A DNA stretch of 64,000 nucleotides, taken from Voacanga thouarsii (lineage: Eukaryota; Streptophyta; Magnoliopsida; Gentianales; Apocynaceae). The position numbers and the translations under genes were made by a program. The notes below the pieces were generated by a model. It searched no databases and was not told the DNA's origin. It saw only the letters and a list, made by a program, of their open reading frames with translations. Positions 48,331 through 59,010 of this stretch are shown one piece after another; within the stretch, counting starts at the first letter, position 1; each line of letters begins with the position of its first letter. The stretch covers positions 851,001-915,000 of the forward strand of contig JANUWF010002273.1 in the NCBI GenBank assembly GCA_026120185.1, read 5' to 3'.

Positions 48331-51300
48331 AAAATGCTGCCAAATTTTAACCCTTGTATCCCCTCATTCATAGTCCAACCCCTATTTAATTTTCAAAATT
48401 TTCCCTGTTTTCGATCCCTCCACCAAAATTTCATCTTTGTCAAGTCATCTTTCTCAAAGCATTATCTAGAGCCATTTTTTAATATGCATTTCAAAACCTT
48501 AAAATTCCATAAGCTATTCTATCCTAAACATCCATTTATCATTCAAAAAATCAAAAATCCAAATTTTTTCCCCCATTTCTCTCGACCACTTCACACACAC
48601 ATACACTAGAGTTCATCTTTTGCTTTCTCTCAAGCCTTCTTGACCTCCCCTTCTCTTTCCCTTACATTTTCAGTTTTTCTTCACTAAAACACTTGGATTT
48701 CCTGTTAAAAATATAAAAATTGAGGTGTTTTAAAGCCGTAATGTGAAGGTTAACAAGTGTATTTGATTTGGGTAAGTAGTTAGAATTCATCTCTTAAGCT
48801 AATTCATGTTTTATTCATTAAGCCCATGTTAGGCGGATTTGCATTTCCTGTGGAGATTTGAAATATGGGTTATTATTTGTGAACAAGTTGAGTTGGAATT
48901 GATGTATAAAAGTTGTATCGATGTTGGGGGTATGAATTTGAGGAGATTGGGAGTGATTTGATGGTGGTTTGAAATTGGATTACTGATTTAAATTCGGAAT
49001 TGTGAACTGGAATTGCTGAATTTGTGGCTAGTTATTTTTAGATCTGAAACTTTTTGTCAATAAATCTACTATATTTTGATTCTATATAGTTCTAACATGT
49101 TTCCAGGTTATTTTCCCATTAGAATTAAGTTAAAACATTGCTTGGTTGATTTTCTGTGATTTTTCAAATGTTGCCTGTACAGTGAACCCTGAGATTTGAT
49201 TTTGTTGAAAAATTGGAACCCTGATTCAACCTCTTCCCTTTTGAATTTTTGTCTAAAAATTTTACTCAATAAACTAGGATGTCTAAGAAAGCTTTTTACA
49301 CTGGAATTTCTCAATTTGGATTAGTATTTTGATCTCTATGATTTTTCTAAAAACACTGCTAAAACATGGGTCTGGAAGTTACTGTAGCATTACTGTTAGC
49401 TTGAGCAGTTAATCACCGAACCAAAAAAACTTAGATTGGCCTGAAATTTTTATAGTAGTTTTTATACATGTACAAGTTGTTCTATGAAAAATTGCATGAT
49501 GTTTTAAGCTGTATTGCTATGTGATATTATTTGTACAAAAATGCACTCTACTTTGCCCTATTATCGATAAACTACTGCTTTGATTAAATTATAATTGAAC
49601 TATGTTTTAACTATATAAACCCTTATAAATTAAATTTATTCCTTATAATTTTATAATAGGAAGATTGAGATCTAATTAGTTTAGCAATATTATTGCTTGT
49701 ATGACTATGAGAATTATATCAAGTTGCCATACGATAACTACACTTAGTTTAAATGCTTAGTTTATGAGACATTATCTTGTGCACTTAAGTGTTCTATGCA
49801 ATTAGATGAATGTGCTAAGGGTAACTATGTTCTAAATATCCATTATATGAGTTTGTATGATAATGGTAGCCATGTGTGATAATGGCTTCACATCTATCCT
49901 TTTGGCTGAGAGTACGTTTAGTTTAGAAAAGTTGATATTCATTTTGGGATACTCCAAAGTAGAAATGTGGTCACTAAATTTGAATTGGAGGGAGTCTTAC
50001 TTAGCTATTTGGGTTGCACTTACCTTCACGTCCTCATGACATCTGGATGGACATGACTGTTTTAGGCTTGCATACCGCTTGAAGCTTAAATAAGCATAAC
50101 ACCAACACTTAGCATATATGATTTTTTGTTCTCTGGAGTTTTATTTTCTTGACTTCCTTGGAGATCTTTTGGACTACCTACTTTGTTGTACATATTACTG
50201 TGATTTTTTGCATTTTCTCTGTTGTTAATGGAATCTTAGGTGAAACCGGAATTATATGATCTTACAAAAGGGTTGTGTAACCTTAAATAGCTTTGTGCTG
50301 TCTTAAAAACCAATAAATCTTTCCCTCTAAGCTGACCAACCTTGCTATCCATATTTTTTGGAAAATGCTTTGATGAACATGTTGTTTTGAGTGTTTTTAG
50401 ACTAGACTTAGCATATACAAGGATTTTATTTTCTTTGAGAAGCTTTGAGGATGTGGACAATCATGAAAACCCATTGTTGATCAATTTTGAGAAAACTTTT
50501 AAGAAAACACCTCTACACTTGTCAACAATGAAGCTTGATACTGTTGATATTTTAAGCTCATTTTAGTGTTAATTCCAAATGAAAATTTGGATGAAATTTG
50601 ATTTTGTTTAACTCCTTAAAGTGTCATAATGAGTTATGGTGCATTGTGAAGTTTTAAAATGCAAGAAAACACCTTAAAAACTAGCTAACATTTTTTACCC
50701 TGTTGCTGTAAAACTTCTGTAAGAATTTGAGAGAAGTTATTGGTCAAATGAGTTGTTTGATCTTAAAGGAGATCTTCTATAATTTTACACGTGAGAGGTT
50801 ATTTCTTAGTTTCGTCCAGTTAATGCTTGGGGAAGTTTTTGGTAAATTCTTAATTGGAAATATCTACTAAGGTGTTGTTGAGGAGCCTATTTAGGTTGGT
50901 TTATATTGTACAACCTTGGATATATGAATTACGAGCCAAAACTACTTGAACTCTTAGCTTATCAAAGATGGAATTTTGGTTTCCTTACGTGTAGTTGCTT
51001 TGAATGAATTCTTTTTATTCTGTTGGATATTTTTGTATAAGAAGAGAGGGGCTACAATATGACGTGTTATTTTGGGTTGAGGTTATTTGAAATGTTCGAA
51101 GTTTATCAAAGCTGGAATTTTGATTTCCTTATGTGTAGTTGCTTTGAATGAATTCTTTTTGCTATGTTAGATAGTTTTGTATAAGAGAAGGGCTACAATA
51201 TGGCGTATTTTTTTAGGTTGAGGTAATTTGAAATGTTCGAATTATACTTGGAGTTAGAGAAAAATGATTTCATTATGATTTAAGACATGAAGGCATGATG

Positions 51301-51691
51301 TTTACAAAATATTCCCTCAAGCGCTTTTCTAGAATTGGTAATAATTAAACTAATCCCTATTATCTATTATCCATAGAGGTTTACTACAAAATGAATACTT
51401 ACTTTTACACCTACAAAAATGATTTGGAAATTTACAACAATCATGTTAATGATATTGGTCTTTGCCAATGCAATATGCTCTTGAATTGAATTGATTTAGG
51501 TTGTCTTGGATGTAATTTATGGTCACTATTATTAACAGTAAATATAAATTTCATCCTGTTGATTTTGAATTATTAGCTAATGCTCTTTGATTGTCCTATT
51601 ACGCTTCATATGCAAGTTGCTTTTGGGATTCTGAAATATATTAAGTAATCTCCGAGTCTTTAATGTGTGCTTTTTGTTTTAATATTGTAAG
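48331..51691 (+). other. CACTA right arm: possible exon-intron remnant of a plus-strand gene
   Basis: It is free of copia sequence. A pyrimidine-rich stretch at 48560-48680 resembles a plant 5' untranslated region and is followed by a strong splice-donor sequence (GGGTAAGT, cut at 48772). Beyond that lie about 2.9 kb of T-rich text of intron type. The open frames inside (48334-48609, 49857-50039, 50342-50566) match no family I know. Together with the exon at 51692-51797 it could be the worn gene of the CACTA element or a captured host gene. This is a hypothesis only. Confidence 0.3.
50958..51241. repeat. 144-bp tandem duplication
   Basis: The segment starting ttatcaaagatggaatttt (50959) repeats at 51103 as ttatcaaagctggaatttt. 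Both contain gtagttgctttgaatgaatt and gggctacaatatg, and end in gaaatgttcgaa. A few small indels separate the two copies. Confidence 0.9.
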
Positions 51692-51797
51692 GGATGATTT
51701 CTTGATAATATACATGAATAGAGAAAGGATTCCCAAGAGTCCCAAGAAGCAACATCAAAGAGATGATGGCCATGACACACCTGAAGATGATGAGTAA
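51692..51797 (+). pseudogene. Possible terminal exon in CACTA right arm
   Basis: After a pyrimidine-rich stretch and an AG acceptor (51690-51691), a frame opens at 51694 and ends at the TAA at 51795-51797. It encodes DDFLIIYMNRERIPKSPKKQ and then HQRDDGHDTPEDDE. The basic run followed by an acidic tail resembles the end of a nuclear protein, but I recognise no family. It lies about 130 bases before the subterminal repeats, where CACTA genes normally end. It could be chance: it is only 34 codons. Confidence 0.35.
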
Positions 51798-51929
51798 ATA
51801 GAGATTGTAGTAATATCTCTGTAATTTTTTTATAGACCTTTTTGGTACTATATTTTGTTTCTAATGTTTTGTAATGTTACACATTTTATTATGATTATTG
51901 AATATACTATTATTTTTTTTCTCTAAAAT

Positions 51930-52555
51930 AGAATCGCATATTTTTTTAATCTCTATGTTCTATCAAAGTAGAGTCAGAGTCGAGATGAAAAAATGGTCTC
52001 CAAGATAGTGACGGACAAATTGGTCTCCAATTTTTGTTTCTAAATGGAGACAAAAGATAATTTTGATTGGTATAAAAAATTTGTCTCTAAATTGAGTCAA
52101 AATAGTGACAAAATTTGGTTTCTATGTTAGAGACAAAATATTTGACATCCGTCTCTAATCAGTGACGAAAAAATTGGTCTTCATATTTTTGTTTCTAAAT
52201 GGAGACAAAAAATTATTTTGGTTGGTCTAAAAAATTTGTCTCAAATAGAGTCAAAATAGCGATACAAGCCAATCTCTATTTTGGAGACGAAATATTTTAT
52301 CTCCATCTCTAAATTAGAGACGGATTAGAGACGAAAATTTCTACTCTAATGAAGCGTTGACTTTTTTTTTTTTTTTACCTATAATTTAGAGACGAATTAT
52401 TTCTATCTCTAAATTTTAGCGACCAATATTTCTATTTGTCTCTAATTAGAGAAGCCATATTTAGCTACAAAAGCTAATTCATCTCTGTTTCGTCTCTAAA
52501 TCCAATTTAGAGACGAAATTCAGCATTTAGAGACGAATTTTGTCCGTGTTTAAAT
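51930..52555. repeat. Right subterminal repeat region of CACTA element
   Basis: Many copies of the same short motif as on the left (TAGAGACGAA, GGAGACAAAA, TCGTCTCTAAA) occur in both orientations. Its match with 12652-13690 supports the pairing of the two ends. Confidence 0.85.
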
Positions 52556-52573
52556 AGCTATTTTCCCGTAGTG
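52556..52573 (-). repeat. Right terminal inverted repeat of CACTA element
   Basis: The reverse complement reads CACTACGGGAAAATAGCT. Confidence 0.87.
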
Positions 52574-52576
52574 AAT
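52574..52576. repeat. Target site duplication of CACTA element (right, AAT)
   Basis: Matches 12631-12633. The following tttactcccac continues the copia A text that broke off at 12633. Confidence 0.85.
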
Positions 52577-53422
52577 TTTACTCCCACTATCTCTTTTAAT
52601 CATTACTTCATTCTCTAAGAAAATAGCATACCTTGAAACAAACACTTTGCTTTATGTGGGAGATAGAAATGATATCCATGTGATTCATTTGAATGTCTAA
52701 TAAACAAACACTTGTTAGTCTTATTCTCTAATTTGTTTGACTTTGTCCTCTTCACATAAGTAGGACATCCCCAAATTCTCAAGTGAGCTAATTTTGGTCT
52801 CTTACTAAGAAATAACTCATAAGGGATAGAATCAACTGTCTTTGATAGAACTCTGTTTAGAATATAAATAGTAATTTTTAGTGCATATCCCCAAAACAAT
52901 TTTGGTAGATCTGTAAAAGTCATCATAGATCGAACTATATCTAATAAAGTTCGCTTGTTATGTTTTTTCGATTTCTTATTGTTTATATTGAGAACTTGAT
53001 TACCCTTGTCTAAATCATATAAACCATTCATCAAAGTTACAGAATCATAATGAATATCATTAAATGAAAAAAAAACTTTTATTCTTAAAAATTAAATAAA
53101 ATTCAAGTAAATCTAAACAAGTAATTGGGATAATGTTTTAAAGTAAAAATAGTATAAAATAACAGTTTTCTAGTTCTAGAATCAATCTGGAAGGCAAGTG
53201 TACATAATGAGTCCCCCCAACAAGTGTAGCAACCTTTACTCCATTTACAGCACGTAGGTCCACATCACATCTCTCAAACTTCCTACTACTCTTTAGTCTC
53301 TACAAATTATTGCACAAATGAGATCTACATTTGGTATCCAATACACATATCTTATTATTAAAGACAGTATTGATCTTAATCATAAACATATTAGGAGTAG
53401 AAGTGCTTGTAAGCTTCTCCTT
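52577..53422 (-). pseudogene. Copia A protease and deleted integrase
   Basis: The protease site near 53350 is degraded to VLDTKCRSH. The open frame 53034-52615 runs from GLYDLDKGNQVLNINNKKSK straight into NKRTLLDIVRSMM, then FWGYALKITIYILNRVLSKT, then AHLRIWGCPTYVKRTKSN and CLFIRHSNESHGYHFYLP. In B about 550 bases of zinc domain and catalytic core lie between these two blocks. They are absent here, yet the frame is kept. Only the C-terminal integrase region survives. Confidence 0.87.
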
Positions 53423-54010
53423 TTATTCCGTGAGTGACTCTAAGTAGCTCTTGCAATTGCGGCTCCAATGACCTATTTTACCACAATGGTGGCATGGTCC
53501 CTTAATGGATGTCTCCTTCTTGATTCCACCTTTTGGTTTGGTTAAATTCTTCTTCTTCTTCTTAGAAATATTTTTCCTTTTAGAAGTTAAAGAATTAACC
53601 AACATGACTGCATTATTTTCCTTTTTCATAGTACTTTCTATAGTCTTGAGAAGGTTGACCGATTCAGGTAAAATGGATTCAATGTTGTTCATCTAGTAGT
53701 TCATTACCAATTGTGAAAAAGTAGTTGGTAAAGATTGAAGAATTCAATCTATACTTAATTCATGATCCATAGTAAACCCAAGTAATACAAGTTTCTCAAT
53801 TAAGCCTAATATTTTTAGTTCATGTGTTGCTACTGAAGCACTTTCTCCTATCTTACAATAGAATAATTGTTTAGAGGTCTCATATCTATCCGTTTGTGCT
53901 TCTTCATTAAATAATTCCCTAAGATGGAAAATAATAGACTAAGTATCTATATGCTCATGCTGTATTTGTAGCTCAGAATTCATTGACGCCAGTATAATAC
54001 AAGATGCTGT
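53423..54010 (-). pseudogene. Copia A gag (C-terminal part)
   Basis: The 89-codon stretch 53692-53423 holds the Lys-rich linker and a complete zinc knuckle CHHCGKIGHWSRNCKSYLE (CX2CX4HX4C, Trp kept). Upstream, ASMNSELQIQHEHIDT and LRELFNEEAQTDRYETSKQ match the B capsid part, with stops at 53694 and 53940. The N-terminal part is cut off at 54010 by the insertion of element D, and the open frame across that junction (53939-54142) is chimeric. Confidence 0.87.
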
Positions 54011-55912
54011 TGAAGGATCAAGAACAAAAAACATCAAAGAAAATGTAGCAAAAAAATTGTTAGTTTTTTGAGCCATATCTAGAAGAAAGTACTTACTTTT
54101 CTTTGTTGATCGCGAATTAACCAACAAGATGTCGGGTTGCACTGGATCTTACGTTGGAGGGGAAGAATGAGGCATCGGCGGTTTGACTAGTATTCCCGCC
54201 AATCTTCTACTCCTTCGCATCAAACTTCTCTAAGATACCTCTCTTTACCTTCCGGAGTATGACTCTACCTTGATCTTAAGTTAGCTTGGTGAAAGCTCTT
54301 TTGGATAATCAAAATGCACTCCTAAAGAAAAAAGGAGAAAAGGAAGAGAAAACACAAGAGGAAAGGTGGCTGCACACACAAGAGGGAGAGAGCTTGGTTG
54401 GTGAAAAACCTACCTTCTCTTCCTTTAAATTTCAGCCACTCTAGGGCTTAATAAAGCCCTAGTGGGCCGAAACACACTAAGCCCTAATGGGCTTGGTGTT
54501 AGGCTCATAAACTAATCCAAAACTGGCCTAATCTTTTTTATTAATTAATTATCTTTTTTAAGCTTTATTAAATACCCAAGATAAATTAATTAATTCTGAT
54601 TGAACTCTTAATATATGTCAACATATATTAGTCGAATGAATTAATTTATTCTAGCCCAATTTTCTAAATTAATTAATTACCTTTTCTGGACCTTATGAAA
54701 AATCCAAGACTAATTAATAAATTCTAATTATACTTTTAGAATAAATTTTATTTCTCTTCCAGATAATTATTTATTAAGCCTAGATTGTGTCTAAACAACA
54801 CTAGGGTAACTTGAGCTACTCCGAGGACCAAGAGACATATTATTCATGGCTACTAAAATGACCAAAATACCGTTACTAACAAATACCTGCATTTTACCAT
54901 TTTAAATATTCTTATTTATTACCATATGAAAATATTGACCCCAAGAATAATATTGGTACAACAATGTCTTCGACCTACATGTGAAATGACGGAAATACCT
55001 CTCTATGTAACATACATCAATGAGATAGGATAAATGTACTAACACCCATCTCAAAGATATCTACTATTCTTAGATCTCTAATCCGATAATTAATGACTCA
55101 CTTAAATGTACTTGCTTATCATTGGAAGCTACTCAAAAGCACACATTCTGGAGTTATGTTCCTAAGGCCCTGGATTATTAAATTATCATGGACAATCACA
55201 ATGGGGTAATTTAACATCACAAAATGAAGCATAGAAACTATGTTGCATGAATCCGTCTTAACTAACTAGAGTAGTATACCCAACGTACAAGGTTACTGAT
55301 ATTACAAAAGAAATCTCACTCAACATACATCAAAGTACAAGACCTTAGCTTCGCTAGACCACGAACTCATATTCAAGTATGAAGGCATCCGTCTATGCTG
55401 TAGCAGTAATAGTCTGGTCTGTATAATTATAATACTTTAAAAGAGACTACTACTACATGTCCAATTCTACGTATTCGTAATACGCTTATACTAATTATAT
55501 GAGTAAACTACTCACTAATTTAAGGTAAACCATTCTTTATTGGAACTCATGGCATAATAGTCTTACCTTGATGAAATACCTAATTCCATGAAACGACTAA
55601 GAACTCAATTTTACTTGTATGACAAGCACCCATGGTCTATACCTTGTTATGAAGAACGACCCAATATATAGACTATTACTTATTACATTTGAACCTTAAA
55701 TGTGCAATAATATAAGAAACAAATCAAATTGAATGAATAAATATTTTATTAGACCTAGTGCCAGGTCCATTGGACCCATCTGGCGCTAGGACTGCTCTAT
55801 TTCTCTGACTGGCAGAGTGGACCTGACGTTGGGTCCATTGGACCCACTTGGCACCGGGTCTACTCACAATATATTTATATAGAATACATAGTTTTTGAGG
55901 GTATACTTTCCA
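54011..55912 (-). repeat. 3' LTR of element D (1.90 kb)
   Basis: Starts TGAAGGATCAAGAAC and ends GGGTATACTTTCCA. It differs from the E LTRs by carrying about 110 bases of GC-rich leader-type modules at 55753-55866. Confidence 0.9.
55753..55866. repeat. GC-rich palindromic modules inside the D LTR
   Basis: Two tandem units contain the palindrome GGTCCATTGGACC and the text CTGGCGCTAGGACTGCTC or TTGGCACCGGGTCTACTC. They resemble the four units in the D leader (61001-61289). The E LTRs have plain AT-rich text here, so this block is an addition. Confidence 0.8.
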
Positions 55913-55930
55913 ATAATCTCTTACTTACGC
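55913..55930 (-). promoter_or_regulatory. Polypurine tract of element D
   Basis: The minus strand reads GCGTAAGTAAGAGATTAT before the LTR start TGGAAAGTATACCC. It is interrupted by pyrimidines and so degraded. Confidence 0.55.
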
Positions 55931-55938
55931 TACAAAGA

Positions 55939-57420
55939 CTAAAAATGTCCATAAGTGCCTACCCCTATGACATCTAAGTATCTGCGAAACACTTTTTCTG
56001 TCAAAGGCTTGGTAAAGGTATTTGCTAGATTATTAGCAAAGGAAATCTGATCAACCACAATCTTCCATTTCTGGATGAATTCCCAGATAAGGTAATACTT
56101 CCTCTTTATATGCTTGCCATTCCTATAGTTTCGAGGTTCCTTACATTGTGACACTGCTCCAGTGTTGTCACAATAAATCGTAATAGGCCTGTCCATGTGC
56201 GGTATTATTCCAAGTTCTATGAGGAACTTTTGGAGCCATACGGTTTCTTTAGAAGCTTCTGAAGCAGCAATGTACTCAGCTTCCATGGTAGAATCAATAA
56301 TGCAGGATTGATTGATACTTCTATATGAAATAGCTCCTCCAGACAAAGTGAAGACATATCCACTAGTGGATTTTCTTTCATCCTTATCCGCCTAAAAGTC
56401 TGAGTTTGTGTAACTGGTAGGAACCAAATCATTAACATGATATATAAGCATATAATCTCTCATTTCATTAAGATATTTTAGTATATGCTTGACAGCTTGC
56501 CAATGAGCTTCCCTTGGGTTTAAATGATATCTACTAACCATGCTTATTGCAAAGCAGATATCTGGTCTAGTACAAAGCATAGCATACATGAGACTTCCCA
56601 CAGCCGAAGCATAAGGAATCCTACTCATTTTCTACTTGTCTTCCTGTGTCTGAGGACACTATTTGGAAGATAAGGATAATCCATGTCTAAAGGGTATAAT
56701 AGCCCATTTATATTGATCCATGTTGTACTTGACCAATATCTTGTCAATATAAGTAGATTGTGATAAGCCTAATATTCTCTGCTTCTTATCTCTAAGAAGC
56801 TTAATACCTAGAATATAGCTAGCTTCCCCAATATCTTTCATATTAAATTGACTAGATAGCTAAACCTTAACAGATGACAATGTCCCTACATTATTTTCAA
56901 TAGTAGAATTTCATCTACATAAAGTACCAAGAAAATCACTTTACCAATGTCTGATTTCCAATACACATATGGTTCATCCATATTTTGAATGAAACCGTAA
57001 GCCTTCATAGTTTTATCAAAACGTACGTTCCATACTTGCAACGCTTGCTTAAGTCCATAGATGGACTTCTTAAGCTTAAAGACCATTTGTTCTTGACCTC
57101 TAACAACAAAACCTTCTGACTGGGATATATAGATATTTTCGCTAAGATAGCCATTTAAGAAGGCTATCTTGACATCCATTTGGCATATCTTGTAACCATA
57201 ATGACATGCGATGGCTAAGAGAATACATATATATTTAAGCATAGCTACTGGTGAAAAGATTTTCTCACAATCAATCCCTTCTTGCTGAGTATAATCTTTA
57301 ACAACCAACCTTGCTTTATAGGTTTCAACCTTTCCATTTGCACCTCTCTTCCTCTTGTATACCCACTTACACTCAATGGGTTTTATTCCATCAGGTGCAG
57401 TAACAAGATCTCAAACCTGA
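55939..57420 (-). pseudogene. Copia D pol: reverse transcriptase and RNase H
   Basis: Reverse transcriptase (57420-56880) has KVEtype text up to VVKDYTQQEGIDCEK, then ICQMDVKIAFLNGYLSENIY, SIYGLKQALQVWN and the box YVDE (56910-56921), where the last Asp is Glu. The connection pieces are 56841-56659 (MKDIGEASYILGIKLLRDKK) and 56628-56392 (MSRIPYASAVGSLMYAMLCT), ending SYTNSDF, so the first RNase H Asp is Asn. The remaining RNase H (56346-55939) is open for 135 codons: TMEAEYIAASEASKETVWLQ, CDNTGAVSQCKEPRNY, and a natural C-terminus DVIGVGTYGHF. This is the best preserved C-terminal end in the window. Confidence 0.9.
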
Positions 57421-58540
57421 TTGAGGTACATGGATTCAATCTCGACATTCATAGTTAGCTGCCATTTATCTGCATTAGCATCAACAATGGCCTTCTCGTA
57501 TTTAGTGGGATCTTATTCTTGATGATCAGAGACTAGACCATAGATCTCTCTGGTCCACCTTTTTGGAACTTTTGTGATCCTTCTATCAGTTTGTATAGGA
57601 ACATCCGATAGTGTTTCTCTTGGTTCCTCAATCGGAGTGTTAGAAATACCTAAAGTTGCATAAGTGACCAACTTCTCCTCTAACTCTATTCTACTTGAAT
57701 CCATAGTGGATGTAACTTATTCATCTTCTAAGTATCTAACATTAGTACTAACAAATACATTATGCTCTTGAGGATGATAGAAATATCCACCTCTCGTTCT
57801 TTTTGGATACCCAACAAAGTAACATAACTCTGATCTTGGTTCTAACTTACTTCCTTTTATCAGCACATAAGTTGGACAACCCCATATCTTGAGATGATTT
57901 CAAACTGGGCTTTCGTCCAGTCCACATTTCATAGGGAGTCCTAGGTACTGATTTGGAAGGCACCAAGTTCAAAATATATGCCATTGTTTCTAAAGCATAT
58001 TTCTAAAAAGAAATAGGAAGAGACGCATGACTCATCATGCTTCTGACCATTTCCATCAAAGTTCTATTTCTTTTCTTAGCTACTCTGTTCTATTGGGGAG
58101 TCCCAGGCACAGTTAACTGAGATACTATGTTGTGATGTATCAAGTAATCCTTAAACTCACCAAGGAGGTACTCTCTACCACAATCCGATCCCAAAGCTTT
58201 AATTAATTTACCTGTTTGATACTCTACTTTAACCTTAAACTCCTTGAATTTATCAAAGAGTTAGACTTGCACCTCATCAGATAAATATAATCAAAACCAG
58301 TGTGAGCATTTGTGAAAGTGATAAAGCACTCGTAGCCTCCCTTAGCTGGTGTAATCATCAGACCATAAATATCCGTATGAAGTAATGTTAGTATTTTCGT
58401 GGCTCCATTCGCCTTTTTGGTAAAGGACCTTTTGATCATTTTACCTTTAAGGTAAATTCATACTGAGAATATTCTTCCAATCTCAATAAATCTAAAGGCT
58501 CATCATGGATTAGCCTCTGAATCCGATTGGAATTTATATG
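57421..58540 (-). pseudogene. Copia D integrase and linker
   Basis: The linker piece 57704-57513 reads SRIELEEKLVTYATLGISNT then RRITKVPKRWTREIYGLVSD. Near 57880-58080 the post-core blocks (WGCPTYVLI-like, KMW-like and FLW-like) are split by frame changes. The core piece 58439-58224 keeps LHTDIYGLMITPAKGGYECF and FITFTNAHTGFDYIYLM, giving the first catalytic Asp, and then shifts frame. The zinc Cys pair near 58450 is gone (TTYT-like text). It is inactive. Confidence 0.8.
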
Positions 58541-59010
58541 TCACAATCTTAGATGCCACAAATATGAGTCATTTGATTTAGTCTTTCTCTTTTTATTATC
58601 AGGTTTAGTTTGAATATTGTTTACTTGATTTCTAATAGAATGTATATAAAAAAGATTTCCATATATATTTCTTGTACAAATTAAATTACCATTTCTATTG
58701 ATGGAAACACCAAAATAGAAAGAAACAGAATATCCTTGATTCATCAATTTAGAAACTGAAATCAACTTTAGTTTAAAATAAGAAACATATAAAATATCTT
58801 TTAAAATTAAGTTTCTATTACAATAAAAAAATAAGCTCAAGATCTCCCACTACTTCAGCCCATATTCTTGCTTCATTCCCTACTTAAAGTTCATGCTCAC
58901 CCTTATTGAGTGTCTTGTCCTTCTGAATCCCTACAAGGAGTTACAAACATGGTCAATGGCTCCAGAATCAACTATCCAATAAGATGTTGATCTAACCATC
59001 AAAATAGACT
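58541..59010 (-). pseudogene. Copia D protease and integrase zinc N-terminus
   Basis: The protease site IVDSGAIDH is intact near 58945-58975. The 99-codon frame 58840-58541 follows: NLILKDILYVSYFKLKLISV, SKLMNQGYSVSFYFGVSINR, then KTKSNDSYLWHLRL, where the expected GH is replaced by a stop. A frameshift near 58850 separates the two. Confidence 0.82.

Larger units (their letters stand above)
12634..52573. mobile_element. CACTA (En/Spm-type) DNA transposon expanded to 40 kb by nested insertions
   Basis: The left end reads CACTATAGAAAAATC. The right end, reverse complemented, reads CACTACGGGAAAATA, so 11 of the first 14 bases match. Both ends start with CACTA, both are flanked by AAT, and both are followed by arrays of a short GAGACGAA motif, as usual for subterminal repeats of this superfamily. 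The flanks join into one continuous copia A reading, which fixes both ends independently. After removing copia F (with B), the stray LTR, and copia E (with the gypsy-like LTR), about 8.2 kb of CACTA sequence remain. I see no transposase domain, so it is probably a non-autonomous or gutted copy. Confidence 0.85.

Noticed and set aside
48334..48609. Plus-strand frame of 91 codons rich in Phe, His and Pro
   Set aside because: The composition follows the CT-rich DNA; there is no family match and no similar frame elsewhere. I kept only the weaker claim of a possible transcript leader.
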